From Gymnothorax reevesii (taxonomy: Eukaryota; Chordata; Actinopteri; Anguilliformes; Muraenidae), in NCBI GenBank assembly GCA_029721435.1, contig CM056573.1:123901447-123965446 (forward strand): a DNA stretch of 64,000 bases. Reading direction: 5' to 3'. Both the position numbers and the translations under genes were made by a program. This document shows, piece by piece, positions 12,063-23,115 of the stretch. How positions within the stretch are numbered: the stretch's first letter is position 1; each line of letters opens with the position of its first letter. The notes beneath the pieces were generated by a model. That model searched no databases and was not told the DNA's origin. It was given only the letters and a program-made list of their open reading frames with translations.

Positions 12063-12777
12063 GAGCAAGCGTGCGACTCAGAGCGAAGGTGGAAACGACA
12101 GAGCGGAGAGGCCAATTTGTGTTTTCAATTCCGCGGTCCACTGCAGATACCTCGGCACTCCTCCGCTAGAATAAATATTACAGCATTTAAGGCCACCTCT
12201 CCCCCCTGTTTCTAACAAAATATTAAACACGGAAATGACCTGACGCGCAGCGTTGCGTCGCGTCGCATCTTTAGAGAAGCCGAGACGTAGCCTATTAATG
12301 AGATGTCAAAAACCACGGAGGCAGCAATAATTAAACAAAGCGAGGGTAACGCTACTGAGCTTAATATTCTGTGGCTGCAGACACATGACCAGCTATGATC
12401 GCAAACACTGCATTAAAGTGAATTTATCAAAACAACAGACCAAAATATAGACAGAAACAAGCGCCAAGCCTGATGTACCCGCCAGTTAATGGAGACAATC
12501 GAGTCGCAAAAATAATATTCATACTAGGTAGCGAGCTAGACCGCTCAAGAGAAATCTGACTTCCTTTGCTGACCGAGTCAAAGCAACTAAAGCTGGCGAA
12601 CTACAATCTTGCAATGCTTCCAACTCAAATTTCCCTAAGGGTGGGAGCCAGGATAGTAGTTCTTAATGTTAATCTCTCTCACATTTGATTTCCCTCACAC
12701 TAAATCATCGAACCATCTTACCTGTGCCACCGGACTTGAGGCAAACGAACGCAAATTTTGATGCAATTTTAATCGAT

Positions 12778-12898
12778 CAGGGATGCGTTTCCCGAAAATC
12801 ACAGGTGCTAACTGATGTAGTTGGGCTTATTGACTGTGAATGGACGAACTATGTTGCTTACTTAGTTATCAACTACGCTTTTGGGAAACGCGCCCCTG
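12778..12898. mobile_element. short hAT-like MITE, 121 bp
   Basis: Ends are CAGGGATGCGTTTCCCGAAA and, reverse-complemented, CAGGGGCGCGTTTCCCAAAA. Inner parts (TAACTGATGTAGTTG and CTTAGTTATC) are also partly complementary. CAGGG-type ends fit hAT MITEs. The immediate flanks do not show a clear 8-bp duplication. Confidence 0.65.
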
Positions 12899-13650
12899 GG
12901 TGTTTTAGCGTTCCTACTTCCAGAATAAGGCAAATTGCCATGTCTAATGTTAACTCAACACCGGGCAGGGCTATTCTGCTGAAAACATTCTGCAGAGAAA
13001 CTACAACCATCTATACTTTACTTCATAAATTCTTGATTTCTAAATATAGTGTGATTAAATTTTATCCAGGTATTCTGGAGATGTAGATCGATCAATAAGA
13101 AATTATGAAGGAAAGTACAGATGGTTGCAGTTTTTCAGCAGATCAGCCCTACCCCTAAACACCCGCATTTGCTACTGCACCACAGACTGCCAATATAGTC
13201 AAACAATTATTTTACAACATACAAGCTAGCGACCATTACCGAGAACCGCAATCAGATTAACACTCGCTGTGCGACCATACTGCTCGTAAAGTAGCTGACG
13301 TTCCCTTAAAGCAAAATATTCGCCAGCCTGAGAGTAAAAGCTGAGTCGACGCTGGCGAAGTCTGCGCGATCAAAGCAGCAATGAAGGTTAAATAACGGCG
13401 TATCCTACCGTACCAAACCAGTGAAAGCGCTCGTCTAAACCCAAATTAAACAAAACGCCTGCAAGACAAGCAAAAATAATCGGAAAGTCTTCCGTACACA
13501 TGCCACAGAATCCAGATGACCAAGACGGAGAATTGCAGCTATGTGGCATTTTTTGGCTAGTGATCATTAAGTGCTGAGCCAAAAAACTGACCAGCTAGCG
13601 AGTTAGCCAGCGATATAAGTTTTATTCAATCCATCCATGACGTTACTTAC

Positions 13651-13749
13651 CATGTACCACGTTCCGAGAATGATCGTCCCCGTCCTAACGTGGCAACATC
13701 CGCAACATCTGGTCGTGTAGAATCTGTCTCGACTGGGTTTAAAATGCAT
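13651..13749 (-). CDS. LAPTM4A-type lysosomal transmembrane protein, exon 1 (start codon)
   Basis: The exon encodes the N-terminus of a LAPTM4 protein: [16 protein letters not shown], then [17 protein letters not shown], 33 residues ending exactly at a GTAAGT donor. The Cys-rich cytosolic segment [15 protein letters not shown] is the family signature. From memory human LAPTM4A reads [17 protein letters not shown], so the match is nearly identical here. I chose the ATG at 13749 because it gives the expected spacing of about eight residues to DRFY and has A at -3. An in-frame upstream ATG (ten codons earlier) is possible but would add residues not seen in the family. It continues in phase 0 into exon 2 at 3762. 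In the cell the protein would sit in late endosomal/lysosomal membranes. LAPTM4B is excluded by the sequence [12 protein letters not shown]. Confidence 0.94.
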
Positions 13750-14000
13750 ATTGTCCTCTATCTGAGGGAGAAACATCGCCGGACAGAAATGCCCCGTGAG
13801 CACCGAACTGACACTCCTACCACTGCAACAAAATGCTGGCTTCTGCAGCTGCACTCGCTACTGACGCAAGGTTGATAAATGCAAAATAATACATTTGAGG
13901 AGCAGTGAACGTAGCCAATAACCGATAGAGATGTAAGAGTCGTACGCCAATGAATGTTGATAGACAGAGGCAGTAACGAATTACAACACAATACTGTTAA
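13750..14000 (-). promoter_or_regulatory. presumed 5' UTR and promoter region of the laptm4a-type gene
   Basis: This lies directly upstream of the chosen start codon, with several CpG dinucleotides and no obvious TATA box. I cannot place the transcription start. The call rests on position only. Confidence 0.35.
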
Positions 14001-14428
14001 CCAAGACTACGGCTGACCTGCCCATGACGATTTTACGAACTGGTAGCCCAGCGTGTATGGTGTCTTATGTCCTGTGACATCATTCGGAAAGCGAAACTCA
14101 TACGTAGGCCTAAATAATTGCCACCGCAGAAGCACGCGATGTGAAATCCCCAAGCTTATGTCAAGCTGTTTCAACGTTTAATCAAACTACTCTCCGATCT
14201 GTGATCACGTTTCAGATATCCATAATAGCATTTCTTTCTCTCAAAACTATATCCTCGCGACTCCGAATGGCAATAAAATGTCGATGACAGCTTTCTTGCA
14301 AGCAGAAATTATATTTCAAGATATCTACAATTTTAATTGTCCAAGTCAAAAGTAAATTTTGGATATTCTTATAAATCATCTTGAGATAAATGGTTGTTTT
14401 TACATTAAGAGGTAGACTGTAGACTGGA

Positions 14429-14454
14429 CACACACACACACGCACACACACACA
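14429..14454. repeat. (CA)n microsatellite
   Basis: CA units with one CG interruption, abutting the truncated left end of the neighbouring Tc1 relic. Confidence 0.93.
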
Positions 14455-15728
14455 TTGGCACAGGGGCATATTTGCCATTGTGTTGTATCACATCTTCAAT
14501 CAACGATCTGTAAGCAATCGGGAACTAAGGATACCAAGTGCTGTAGTTACGAAAGCAAAATATTTCCCCAGTCTTGCTTCATGTAGGATTTCAGCTGTTC
14601 AATACTTGGCAGCCCACCTTTGTCATATTTTTGTTTCATAATGCGCAAAATATTGTCAGTGGGTGACAGGTCTGGACTGCAGGCAGACCATTTTAGCACC
14701 CAGACTCTTTTACTACAAGGCCATCCCTTTAAAAGGCATCTGGATGGCAGCAAATGTTGCACCAAATCCTGTATTTATTGTTCACCATTAATGGTGTCTT
14801 CATGGATATGCGAGTTACCCATGCCATGTGTACAAATGCACCCCCACACTATCATGGATGCTGGCTTTTGAACTGTGTGCTGGTGACAAGCTGGATGGCC
14901 CCTCTCCTCCTTAACCCGGAGAAAGTGGCATCCATGATCTCCAACAAGAATTTCACATTTTGATTAGTCAGACCACAGGACAGTTTTACACTTTGAATCA
15001 GCGCATTGTAAATGAGCTCAGGCCCAAAGGTGGCAGCAGTATTTCTGGGTCTTGTTTGCATATGGTTTAATCTCTACATGGCAGAGTTTTAACTTGTATT
15101 TTGACAATGGCTGAAAGAAGTGTTCCTGAGCCTTTGGAGTGATTTCCACAACAGAATTCTGTCTGATATTAACCGAGTGCCACCTGAGGGCCTGCAAATC
15201 ATAGCCAATCAAAATTGGTTTTTGGCCTTGTCCCAAGTGTAGAGATTTTTCTGAATTCTCTGAATCTTTTAATATTATGTACCATAAAGGTACAATCTCA
15301 ACATTATTTGCAATTCTGAGCTGAAAATGTTATTCTTACATTGTTCAACTATTTCCCCATGCAGTCTTTCATAGAGTGGTTAAACTGTCACTATATTTGT
15401 TCATGAGTTTTTAGACCCAATCATGTTACTGACCTATTGCAAAATAATCTAATTAGCAATGAAATGTTCAGTCAGTCGTCGTTTTTTTGGCCTTATGCAA
15501 CTTTTGGATTCTTATTGTTCCCGTCCCAACTGTTTTAAAAACATGTTGCTGTCATCAAATTCAAAATGAGTGGACATTTTTCAAAAAGCAATACAATTTA
15601 TCAGTTTCAACATATATATTACCTTTGTTCTATTTACAAATAAATATTAAGTTCAAATGATTTAAAAATCATTGCATCGTTTTTTTTCCATTTTACAGTG
15701 TCCCAACCTTATTGGAAATGAGGTTGTG
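14455..15728 (-). pseudogene. 5'-intact, 3'-truncated Tc1/mariner relic, minus strand
   Basis: Minus-strand translation gives the third catalytic block of a Tc1-type transposase (WSACSPDLSPTDNILRIMKQ) in which the family's glutamate motif PIEN has become PTDN, followed by LKSYMKQDWGNIL. Upstream frames are broken. The high-coordinate end (TCCCAACCTTATTGGAAATG then AGGTTGT, next to TA at 15729) is a terminal repeat of the common teleost Tc1 type. The other terminal repeat is absent and the element stops at the CA repeat. It is non-functional. Confidence 0.85.
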
Positions 15729-16256
15729 TATATACAGTGCTTAAATTTATTAAACCATCTGTCATTAAAAAAGAGAAAACACAAATATTTAAGAAATTTG
15801 TCAAAAACTGGTTAAAAACTAAAAATTATTTTATTTGGTAAATAATGAACTGAAACCACTAAATAGTCCTTATTCACTCATAAAAACTACAACCCCAATT
15901 CTAAAATAGTTGGGACGAAGTGTAAATTGTGAATAAAATCAAAATGCAATGATTTTCAGATCACATGAGCCAATATATTATTTACGATAGAACATAAATA
16001 ACATTTCAAATGTTGAAACTGAGACATTTTAGATTTTTATTCACAATATGAGCTAATTTCAAATTTTCTGGCTACAACAGGTCTCAAAAAAGTTGGGTTA
16101 CAGGCAAAAAAGGGTTGAAAAAGCAATTCATAAAGATTCAGCTGAAAGAACATTTAGCAAGTAATTAAGTAAACTGGCATCAGGTGTGTAACTTGATTGG
16201 CTATAAAAGGGATGTCTTAGAGAGACTGTCTCTCCCAGAAGAAAAGATGGCCAGAG

Positions 16257-18261
16257 GCTCTCCAACCTGTGAAGGCTTGCATTAAAGAAATTGTGGAATA
16301 CTTTAAAAACAATGTTCCTCAACGTCAAATTGCAAAGGCTTTGAGGGTCTCATCATCGACAGTGCATAACATCAAAAGATTCAGAGAAACTGGGAAAACC
16401 TCTGTGCGTAAGGGACAAGGCCGAAGACCTTTACTGGATGCCCGTGATCACTCACCGGCATGATTCTCTCATTGACATTACTAAATGGGCCCAGGAATAC
16501 ATCAAGAAACCACTGTCTGTAAACACAGGCCACCTTGCCATCCACAGACGCCACCTAAAACTCTATTGTGCAAAAAGGAATCCATTGTAGAGCATGATCC
16601 AGAAGCGCTGCCGTGTTCTGTGGGCTGAGGCTCAATTAAAATGTACTGTATGATGCGAGATCAGGTAGACACCAGGAGCGAGGTGAAGGAGAATGAGGAG
16701 TTTATTGAAAATAAACAAAACTGGCACGAGGGCCAACAAAAATCTTGGCCCAAAGGGTTGCAAAACACAAATTAAAGAGCTTCACAGAGCTAATAACAAA
16801 GGATCAAAAACGATGAAAACAAAAGCCACTGGAAACTCCAGGCAGATAATTTATAAACAGAAAAGAACAAAGATGCTAAGAATGCAAAGGCTATATACAA
16901 AATGACAAGAACTATGACTATGAACATGAGACTTGAGCAAAGAAACTAGGCGACAAAACTTGAGCAAGAACTTGTAACGAGACTTGAGACACTGTCTGCC
17001 AGCCAACTTCCACCGCATCCAGATAAAGGGTAAGAAATCAAGACATGAGGGGCAACACCTAGAGAAGGAGAAACAAGAGGCAGGGCAAGATCATGACATG
17101 GACTAAGATTGGATGACAAGACTTGCTCATTAAGAGAATGAGCGTGCTCAGCTTAAGTACCAATTAAGTATGCAGTTTGGAAGCAAGCATGAATGTTGAG
17201 AACAGAAAAGCACAGCAGACTTGAAATAGCAAAGCAGGAATCATGACAATAAACTCCCTGTCTAAATTAGTAATATTAGTAAGCCTATCTAAGAATTACA
17301 CCACCCAGTGAATGTTAGTAAATGCTAGTACTTAAAAACAGTTAATTGCTAATCAAGGTTAGACAGCCCCGAATCAGCACAGCACAGAAGGAAGGGGGAA
17401 ATACCAAAGCCAACCAGAGCTCTGAAATGTGCAACAACGAAGGCACGGGGCGGAACGCAGACAAGCGGTGGAGTGGCTTGGCAGACCTGGCAAAGACAAA
17501 AACAGGGAAAAGTAAAAACATGGACAATGAACATGAATTATGAAATGCAATAACTTGATACAAGAAACTTTCAAAACTGTTAAATGAATAATGACTATGG
17601 AACCCTGATACATGAAACTGTTAAAACCATAAATGCTGTCCTGGCCAAAGGCCAGGACCCCAGAACACAACACTGTAGCAAAGTAGCAAAGTGTCCTGTG
17701 GTCAGAGGAGTCCAAATTTGACATTCATGTTGGAAATCATGGGCATCGTGTCCTCCGGGCTGTAGAGGAGAAAGTCCACCCGTCCTGTTATCAGCGTTCA
17801 GTTCAAAAGCCAGCATCTCTGATGGTATGGGGATGCATTAGTGCATATGGTGTGTGACACTTGCAAGTTTTAAAAAGCACCATGAATGCTGAAAGGTATA
17901 TAAAGGTTTTAGAGCAACATATGTTCCCCTCCAGACAACATCTATTCCAGGGAAGGCCTTGTGTATTTCAGCGGGACAATGCAAAACCACATACTGCAAC
18001 TATTACTACAGCATGGCTTCGTAGTACAAGAGTCCGTGTGGTGAACTGGCCTGCCAGCAGTCCAGATCTTTCAGCGATTGAGAATATGTGGCGCATAATT
18101 AAAAGTCTGTCAAAGGAGACCCAAAACTCTCCAGCAGTTGAAGGCCTGTATTAAACAAGAGTGGGATCATTCCAATGGCTAAACTTAAGAAACGTGTCTC
18201 CTCAATGCCAAGATGCCTCCACTCTGTGTTAAAAAGGAGAGGGGATGCTACACCATGGTAA
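16257..18261 (+). pseudogene. Tc1-type DD34E transposase, interrupted and frameshifted
   Basis: The reading frame starts ATGGCCAGAGGC. The N-terminal paired-like helix-turn-helix is readable (IVEYFKNNVPQRQIAKALRV, SSSTVHNIKRFRETGKTS). The C-terminal catalytic part is at 17861-18154: FQRDNAKPHTATITTAWLRS and NWPASSPDLSAIENMWRII, with the second Asp and the Glu present. A frame shift follows the HTH (near 16450). The solo LTR at 16651-17672 splits the region just before the first catalytic block ([12 protein letters not shown] at about 17697-17722, where the usual Asp appears as Glu). It ends at a TAA near 18259. It cannot make a working transposase. Confidence 0.85.
16651..17672 (-). mobile_element. 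solo LTR, 1,022 bp, with perfect 5-bp target duplication
   Basis: The insert is bounded by CTGTA on both sides (16646-16650 and 17673-17677). Deleting it restores the host transposon text ATGTACTGTAGCAAAG. Read on the minus strand it starts TGTTGTGTTCTGGGG and ends TCGCATCA, the TG...CA form of retroviral-type LTRs, with an AATAAA signal shortly before the end (the plus strand has TTTATT near 16700). There is no internal region, so it is a solo LTR left by recombination between two LTRs. The family is not identified; a Ty3/Gypsy-type origin is plausible. Confidence 0.85.
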
Positions 18262-18640
18262 AGAAGCCCCTGTCCCAACATTTTTCAGACATGTAGCAGC
18301 CAAATTTGAACTGAGCTCATTTTGTGGATAAAATTGTAAAATTTCTCAGTTTCAACATTTGCTATGTTATCTCTGTTCTATTGTGAATAAAATGCTGGCT
18401 GGCGTGATTTGAATGTCATTGCGTGTTGAATTTATTCACAATTTGCACTTCGTCCAAACTATTTCAGAATTGGGGTTGTACATTGTAAAAAGAAATACAT
18501 TTTGTATGACCTTTTACTTTGATAACAGCTTGATCTCGATATCAGTTTTGGTTGCTGTCCGGAATCTGTCACGTACAGGCTGTAACCAGACGTGGCGCTC
18601 TTGAGCTGCCATCGTCACTCATGGTTATATATATAGATAT

Positions 18641-18670
18641 ACAGACACACAGACACACACACACACACAG
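18641..18670. repeat. (CA)n microsatellite
   Basis: Imperfect CA/GACA run following a short TATATA tract. Confidence 0.85.
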
Positions 18671-18674
18671 AGAT

Positions 18675-19095
18675 AAACACCGATGAGCCAAAAAATTTAA
18701 ACCACTCGCAGATGCATAAAATAATGTTGACTATCTCATAACAATAGCACGTTAAGGTCCACAGACCGATCTCAGGCGGTAAGCGAACAGTTGCTTCTGG
18801 TTTTAAGCATGTTGGATGTGGGAGAAATGGGACCTGATCAACTTTGACAAGAGCCAAATCCTCATGGGCTGACGAGTGGGTAAGAGCATCTCTGTAGTGG
18901 CAAGGCTTCTGTGTAGTCCAAGGAGGGACAAACCATGAACCTGAGAGTCTGCGACAGGGTTTAGGGCACCCAAAGCTCATTGATGCAAGAGGGCTATGAA
19001 GGGTATTCTGCCTGATCCAAACTAACAGACTGCCAACTGTGGCATAAGTCGCTGAGAATGTCAATACTTTTAAAAGGAATGTGCCATGACACAGT
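18675..19095 (+). pseudogene. Tc1-like transposase fragment (N-terminal part)
   Basis: The plus strand, starting CACCGATGAGCCAAAAA, reads as the 5' end of another Tc1-type family. Broken frames give EKWDLINFDKSQIL, GKSISVVARLL, RRQGLGHPKLIDARG-like and QTANCGISR-like pieces, corresponding to the DNA-binding domain. No catalytic part or right terminal repeat follows, so the copy is truncated. The long minus-strand open frame over the same bases is a shadow. Confidence 0.7.
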
Positions 19096-19539
19096 ACCAG
19101 TACCATACCATGGCTGCATATCTTTTTTAGCTTGAAAACCAGTTAATGTGCCCACTCTTCCCCCAGTTCGCCTCTAAAAATCGCCCCCTACTGACACCTG
19201 AACTTCACACCTAGACCTTAGACCAGTTGAAGGTGGTCACCTCTTCCAGTGAGTCCGTTTTCTTTTTCATCGTGTGCTTTGGTTGGGTGCATGTACACCA
19301 TTTACCTGGGAAGAGTTGGCATGTTTGTGCTTTGGTCAGAATAGATCAAAATTACTCAATTTGGTGAGATACAGCATCGTTCTTCCTATCCGCAGTTGCC
19401 ATTTCAGACATCCACCATGTCATTCTTCAAATGACGTTACTTCGCCATTCACGTGTATTGAACTCTGGATTTCAGCCATCCACAACTGGATTTTACTTGA
19501 CAACAGCAAGCCATTTTAACCTTTAACTGCAAATATATC

Positions 19540-19995
19540 CAGACTGGATGCTGGATGTTAAATGGTCAATTATTCTTCTCTCTAAGATATTTTGAATTGA
19601 ATCTTGACAGGGAGAAATAAAATTTCAAAGATATCTCGAAGCACAAACTCAAGTGAGAGAATATGATTGAGGATATATAATTGCCATTCTGACTTGGCCT
19701 ATAAGAATATAATTTTGACTAATGGAAAATGCTTTTATGGCCATCTACAATTCTGAATACTCCATGATTCCTTTTCATGTAAAAATGGCGTCTTATCTAT
19801 CCGTCAACAGACATCCACAATACATTCGTAAATACCAGCAACTGCATTGTTTCTAGGCATAACTCTAATTGTAGAAACTGAAAATGACATTTGTACAAGT
19901 CACAATACGAATTGCGGATATCCATCATGACATTCTCGGTAGTTACAATATAGTTTGGAAATTCAAAATTACATTGCAATGGTTTTTCTTGGTCT
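19540..19995. repeat. degenerate AT-rich tandem-like repeat
   Basis: Words such as AAGATATCT, ACAATT, AATTGT and TTTTGACT recur at irregular spacing. A similar patch is at about 14210-14370 (AAGATATCTACAATTTTAAT). This looks like an eroded minisatellite of a kind frequent in teleosts. Boundaries and unit length are uncertain. Confidence 0.4.
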
Positions 19996-21689
19996 CAAAA
20001 AACTCATTAATTGCTTGAAAAAAAAAGACAAACAAACTATATTCAAATCAATGCAGGCCTAAACATGCAAACTTCAGAGGAAGGATGAACATCTGTTTTC
20101 AGATGTATAAGTAAAAACAGTGCAAATAAAAGGGGCAACATGCAACATCTTTAATAAATTAGTAAACATGAACGATAACAAAACAATTTGATGTATTATT
20201 TTATCGGTAATTCTTGAATTTGAGATTTCACATGCTATATCGGAAGTAATCCATTTCCTTTGCAAACTGCAGCCGATTCTCACATCAGCATCTGAATGGC
20301 AATTACTGTTGCCCATTTACATTTATATTCAATGTACTATAATCACCAAACACACACAGTTTTTACAATGTTTGAAGTCATTCAGTTACAAAAATTATTT
20401 TTTTTATTTTGTAGGGTCAAAACCATACCCATACACCATTTTTCTGCGAACAGAGAAAACATTTTAATTTCTGACCCTATTTACAAAAGCAGCCATAGGA
20501 CATTTTGTTTTGGGGTGAATAATCAAGCATTCTCAAAATGTTGGTTTCCTGACATTCCCTTAATATTTTCCAAGTCCAAAGGTGAACTCACTCCTTTGAG
20601 ATGGTGTTGGTCTGAAAAGTTTATTTTATTTTTTTTGATTGAGCTCTTCAAAATATGACACACAATCAAAACGCAGTGAAAATACTTTGCACTGAAAATT
20701 CAGCATCAAAATCACTCTCTAAATTCTGAAATTTTGCATTAAAAAGTTTTTAAAAATTGCATAAAAGATTAAAGTTGCAGAAGGTTAGGTGGCAAAATAT
20801 CAAGCTTAAAGAGGGGCTACCAAAGTAGTGTGATGTTAATCAGGCTACATCAAACCAACTTGAAGATAAAGAGGCAAATGATTCTGAGCCATGAAAAATG
20901 AAGTATTCCAGTATAGCATACCCCATTCCCAAAGCCCACCCACTGGTGAAACTCACTTTATTTTGTGTTGCGATGATTACAGCCATTTCCACCCAGATGA
21001 TATATTACTTCCGATTAACATTTTAGTGGTGCAATCACTGTTTACAAACCAGGCTATCGGGATTTTTAAGCTTAACACCGACAGAGGAGGCCCCCTGCCC
21101 CAGTACCTTTATATGCTAAATGAACCTCAAGCCCTGGTAGACTTGAGCAAGACTGAGCACAATAAGAGTGGGTCTGTACAGCGCCTGTACAGGCAACAAT
21201 AATCCCACGGAACTGAAAGAGGACCAATCTGCCAGGTTCCCAAAAGGTGGCACAATCACGCATAATGCCTCCAAAACTCACTCCAGTCAGTCAGCAGTAA
21301 ATACTGCCAGTAAGCACAGTTGGAAGGTTGAGTATCTTAGATGCGGAATGTTGTTATTCATATATCAGCATCACTGGGCATGAGAGGCAAATACATCTAA
21401 TCACAATATCACCAAATAGCAAGGAGAATTCCTCATTTTGAGGCACTGAAGTAAATTGGCTAACAATGCATTATAGCCCTTCAGATAAATGCTACCCAAC
21501 TGATGTGTTCATTCTTTGATCAGGCTCCTTTATGACACAGTAAAAACACCACCACACTCCTGATTCTGCACTCACCACTGCAAAGCAATGAGACCTAGCA
21601 TTAATGTTCATTTTTAAACAGGGATATGCTTATTCGAGTTGTGCCTGGCAACGACTTGGCACACTCATACACAATGCTGCTCAGCCAAG

Positions 21690-22578
21690 TTCAGATTTTA
21701 TTTATCTGTAAATAGATCAACAGTATTCCAGCTCCAGTTCCTTGTCTGTTGATAGCATTCCAAAATACAGTGTGAAAATAATATCCACATCTTTTGAAAT
21801 AAAAACCTTCTGAGGGAAAAAAAAAAAAAAACAAAAAACAGACAGCGTCAATGTATTTATGGTTCTGAAAAAAGTTCTCTCGCCGACACTGATAGTGCAG
21901 AGTCCCTGCCAGGTCTGGTCCGCTGCAATGGCGTGATGTAGAGTTTTCAGCCTATGGCCAGGGCTGAGATCTTTGGAGGATCTACCTAGTAGCCGAGTCA
22001 CCATGGTAGATCACTCATAGTTCTCCACTTAAACAGTACTAAACACTTCCTTCTTATTCCAGCCAGGGTCATACAAACGTGGCACAAGGGGTGGAGACCC
22101 AATCATACATGACACAGAAACCCTGAATTCCAACTGTTGCCTCCAAAACAACCTCCTCTGCACGGTCTATGGCACAGCCATGTATGAAACTGTGCTGCTG
22201 AGAAATGCTGTCCCAAGGTCCTCTTGCTGCAGACGAAGATTCAATCCCTTCTCTCAGCCAACAAGTGAATCACCCCGGGGCAGGGAATATTACCTCTGGT
22301 ACACTTACCCTTTTATATCTCTCCTCTATCACTCTTTCATACTTGCTCACTGTCACTCTTTCACCCCCTCTTTTCACTTACAAATCATGCTCGCATGCAT
22401 TCTCTCTCCTCTCTCCCTTTCTCTCACTCTTCATCTCTCTTTCCCTTACACATATACACAAGCACTTCACATTTCTGATTGATCTTTGGCCAGCCCTTCC
22501 AAAAGCAAAGCTTTTCCGAAGTAACGAAGTGTCACCATATTTCAGCTGTGAATTGCTAGGCTGCGTGAGGTGGCAACG
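21690..22578 (-). other. mtdh: presumed 3' UTR of mtdh
   Basis: This follows the mtdh stop codon on the minus strand. A canonical AATAAA signal (TTTATT on plus) lies at 21697-21702. The end is inferred from that signal; other AT-rich signals further left cannot be excluded. Repeated CTCTCT/CACTCT-rich sequence occupies about 22320-22460. Confidence 0.45.
21697..21702 (-). promoter_or_regulatory. mtdh: candidate poly(A) signal AATAAA for mtdh
   Basis: It is AATAAA on the minus strand, about 880 bases after the mtdh stop codon. A chance match cannot be ruled out in AT-rich sequence. Confidence 0.35.
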
Positions 22579-22634
22579 TCAAGTTTCCTTCCTCATCCTC
22601 CTCTTCTTCTTCCTGTCTTTTTTTCCATCAGAGT
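22579..22634 (-). CDS. mtdh: metadherin, terminal coding exon with stop
   Basis: After an AG acceptor (TTTCTAG) the exon reads, in phase 1, SDGKKDRKKKRRMRKET and then TGA. Human MTDH ends with a very similar basic tail (from memory KQIKKKKKARRET), part of the C-terminal nuclear-localisation signal. The final RKET/RRET is the most telling match. It joins in phase with the exon proposed at 28301-28397, giving SPVD-D-SDGKK. It defines the 3' limit of the gene, about 8.8 kb before the LAPTM4-type start codon on the same strand. The acceptor has only a modest pyrimidine tract, which is the main weakness of this call. Confidence 0.78.
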
Positions 22635-23115
22635 CTAGAAATTCACAGGAAGAGAGAAATTATGACATCATTCAGTCCAAGTCAAGTCCATTATGCCCAA
22701 CACAGGTACAAGCAAACCACCACATACAGATGACATGTAGAAACACAAACAGAAACACCACACAGCTATGCATACAAACTCCACACGCATAAATACAAAC
22801 ACATTCCAAACACACACAAACAAATGTGCCCCCCACACACTTCTCGACTGGCATACCTGTAATTGCAGTCCACCAGAGTGTTAATAATCCTTCCCAGGCC
22901 GACTCAAACAGTTCACATCCAATTACATCCAGGTGTCTACCATCTTGCCCAAACCAGTATGACCTTCAAACAGTGGTGCCCAGATCAGATTAAATGACTG
23001 CAGTACATGCACGGCACTCCAAGAATGCATGTGACTGAAGAAGTATGATTAAAAGTAAATACAGGATGGACGACGCGACCATTAATCCATCCATCCATCA
23101 TACAACCTGTCAGTA

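Larger units (their letters stand above)
3763..13650 (-). other. laptm4a-type gene, intron 1 (9.9 kb)
   Basis: The intron separates the two recognised exons. It holds a purine-rich tract (3769-3873), a TG repeat (4241-4272), three foldback or hAT-type MITEs (7015-7402, 8216-8451, 12778-12898), a CCAAT-containing inverted repeat (11966-12062) and a Tc1-like relic (9415-10937) that itself carries a palindromic insertion. A segment near 6170-6250 resembles a dispersed fish repeat (repeated GGTTAGGTT-type words). An imperfect ACT/CTA-rich run lies at about 5440-5545. I see no coding exon. The part nearest exon 1 (about 11.3-13.6 kb) is richer in CpG and could hold regulatory sequence, which is inference. 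Confidence 0.8.
15890..18478 (+). mobile_element. Tc1/mariner element with both ends, split by a solo LTR
   Basis: Terminal inverted repeats begin CAACCCCAATTCTAAAATAG on the left and, reverse-complemented, CAACCCCAATTCTGAAATAG on the right. They are flanked by TA on both sides (15888-15889 and 18479-18480), the Tc1/mariner target. Removing the inserted LTR and one target copy leaves about 1,562 bp, a normal length for a Tc1-like element. Confidence 0.93.
14001..21689. other. intergenic region between mtdh 3' end and laptm4a-type promoter
   Basis: It contains a CA repeat, three Tc1/mariner relics (14455-15728, 15890-18478, 18675-19095), a solo LTR and degenerate AT-rich repeats near 19540-19995. 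From about 20000 to 21690 I see only AT-rich unique-looking sequence. The open frames there (for example 20296-20658 plus and 20891-21202 plus) have no recognisable protein features. Confidence 0.75.

Noticed and set aside
18615..19106. 163-codon minus-strand open frame
   Set aside because: It is antisense to a recognisable Tc1 N-terminal fragment and includes microsatellite-derived residues; no domain.
20296..20658. 120-codon plus-strand frame
   Set aside because: AT-rich, Phe/Ile/Leu-rich composition expected by chance in poly-T-rich sequence.
22205..22792. 195-codon plus-strand open frame
   Set aside because: It is antisense to the mtdh terminal exon and 3' UTR and is made of low-complexity Ser/Leu/Phe from CTCT-rich sequence.
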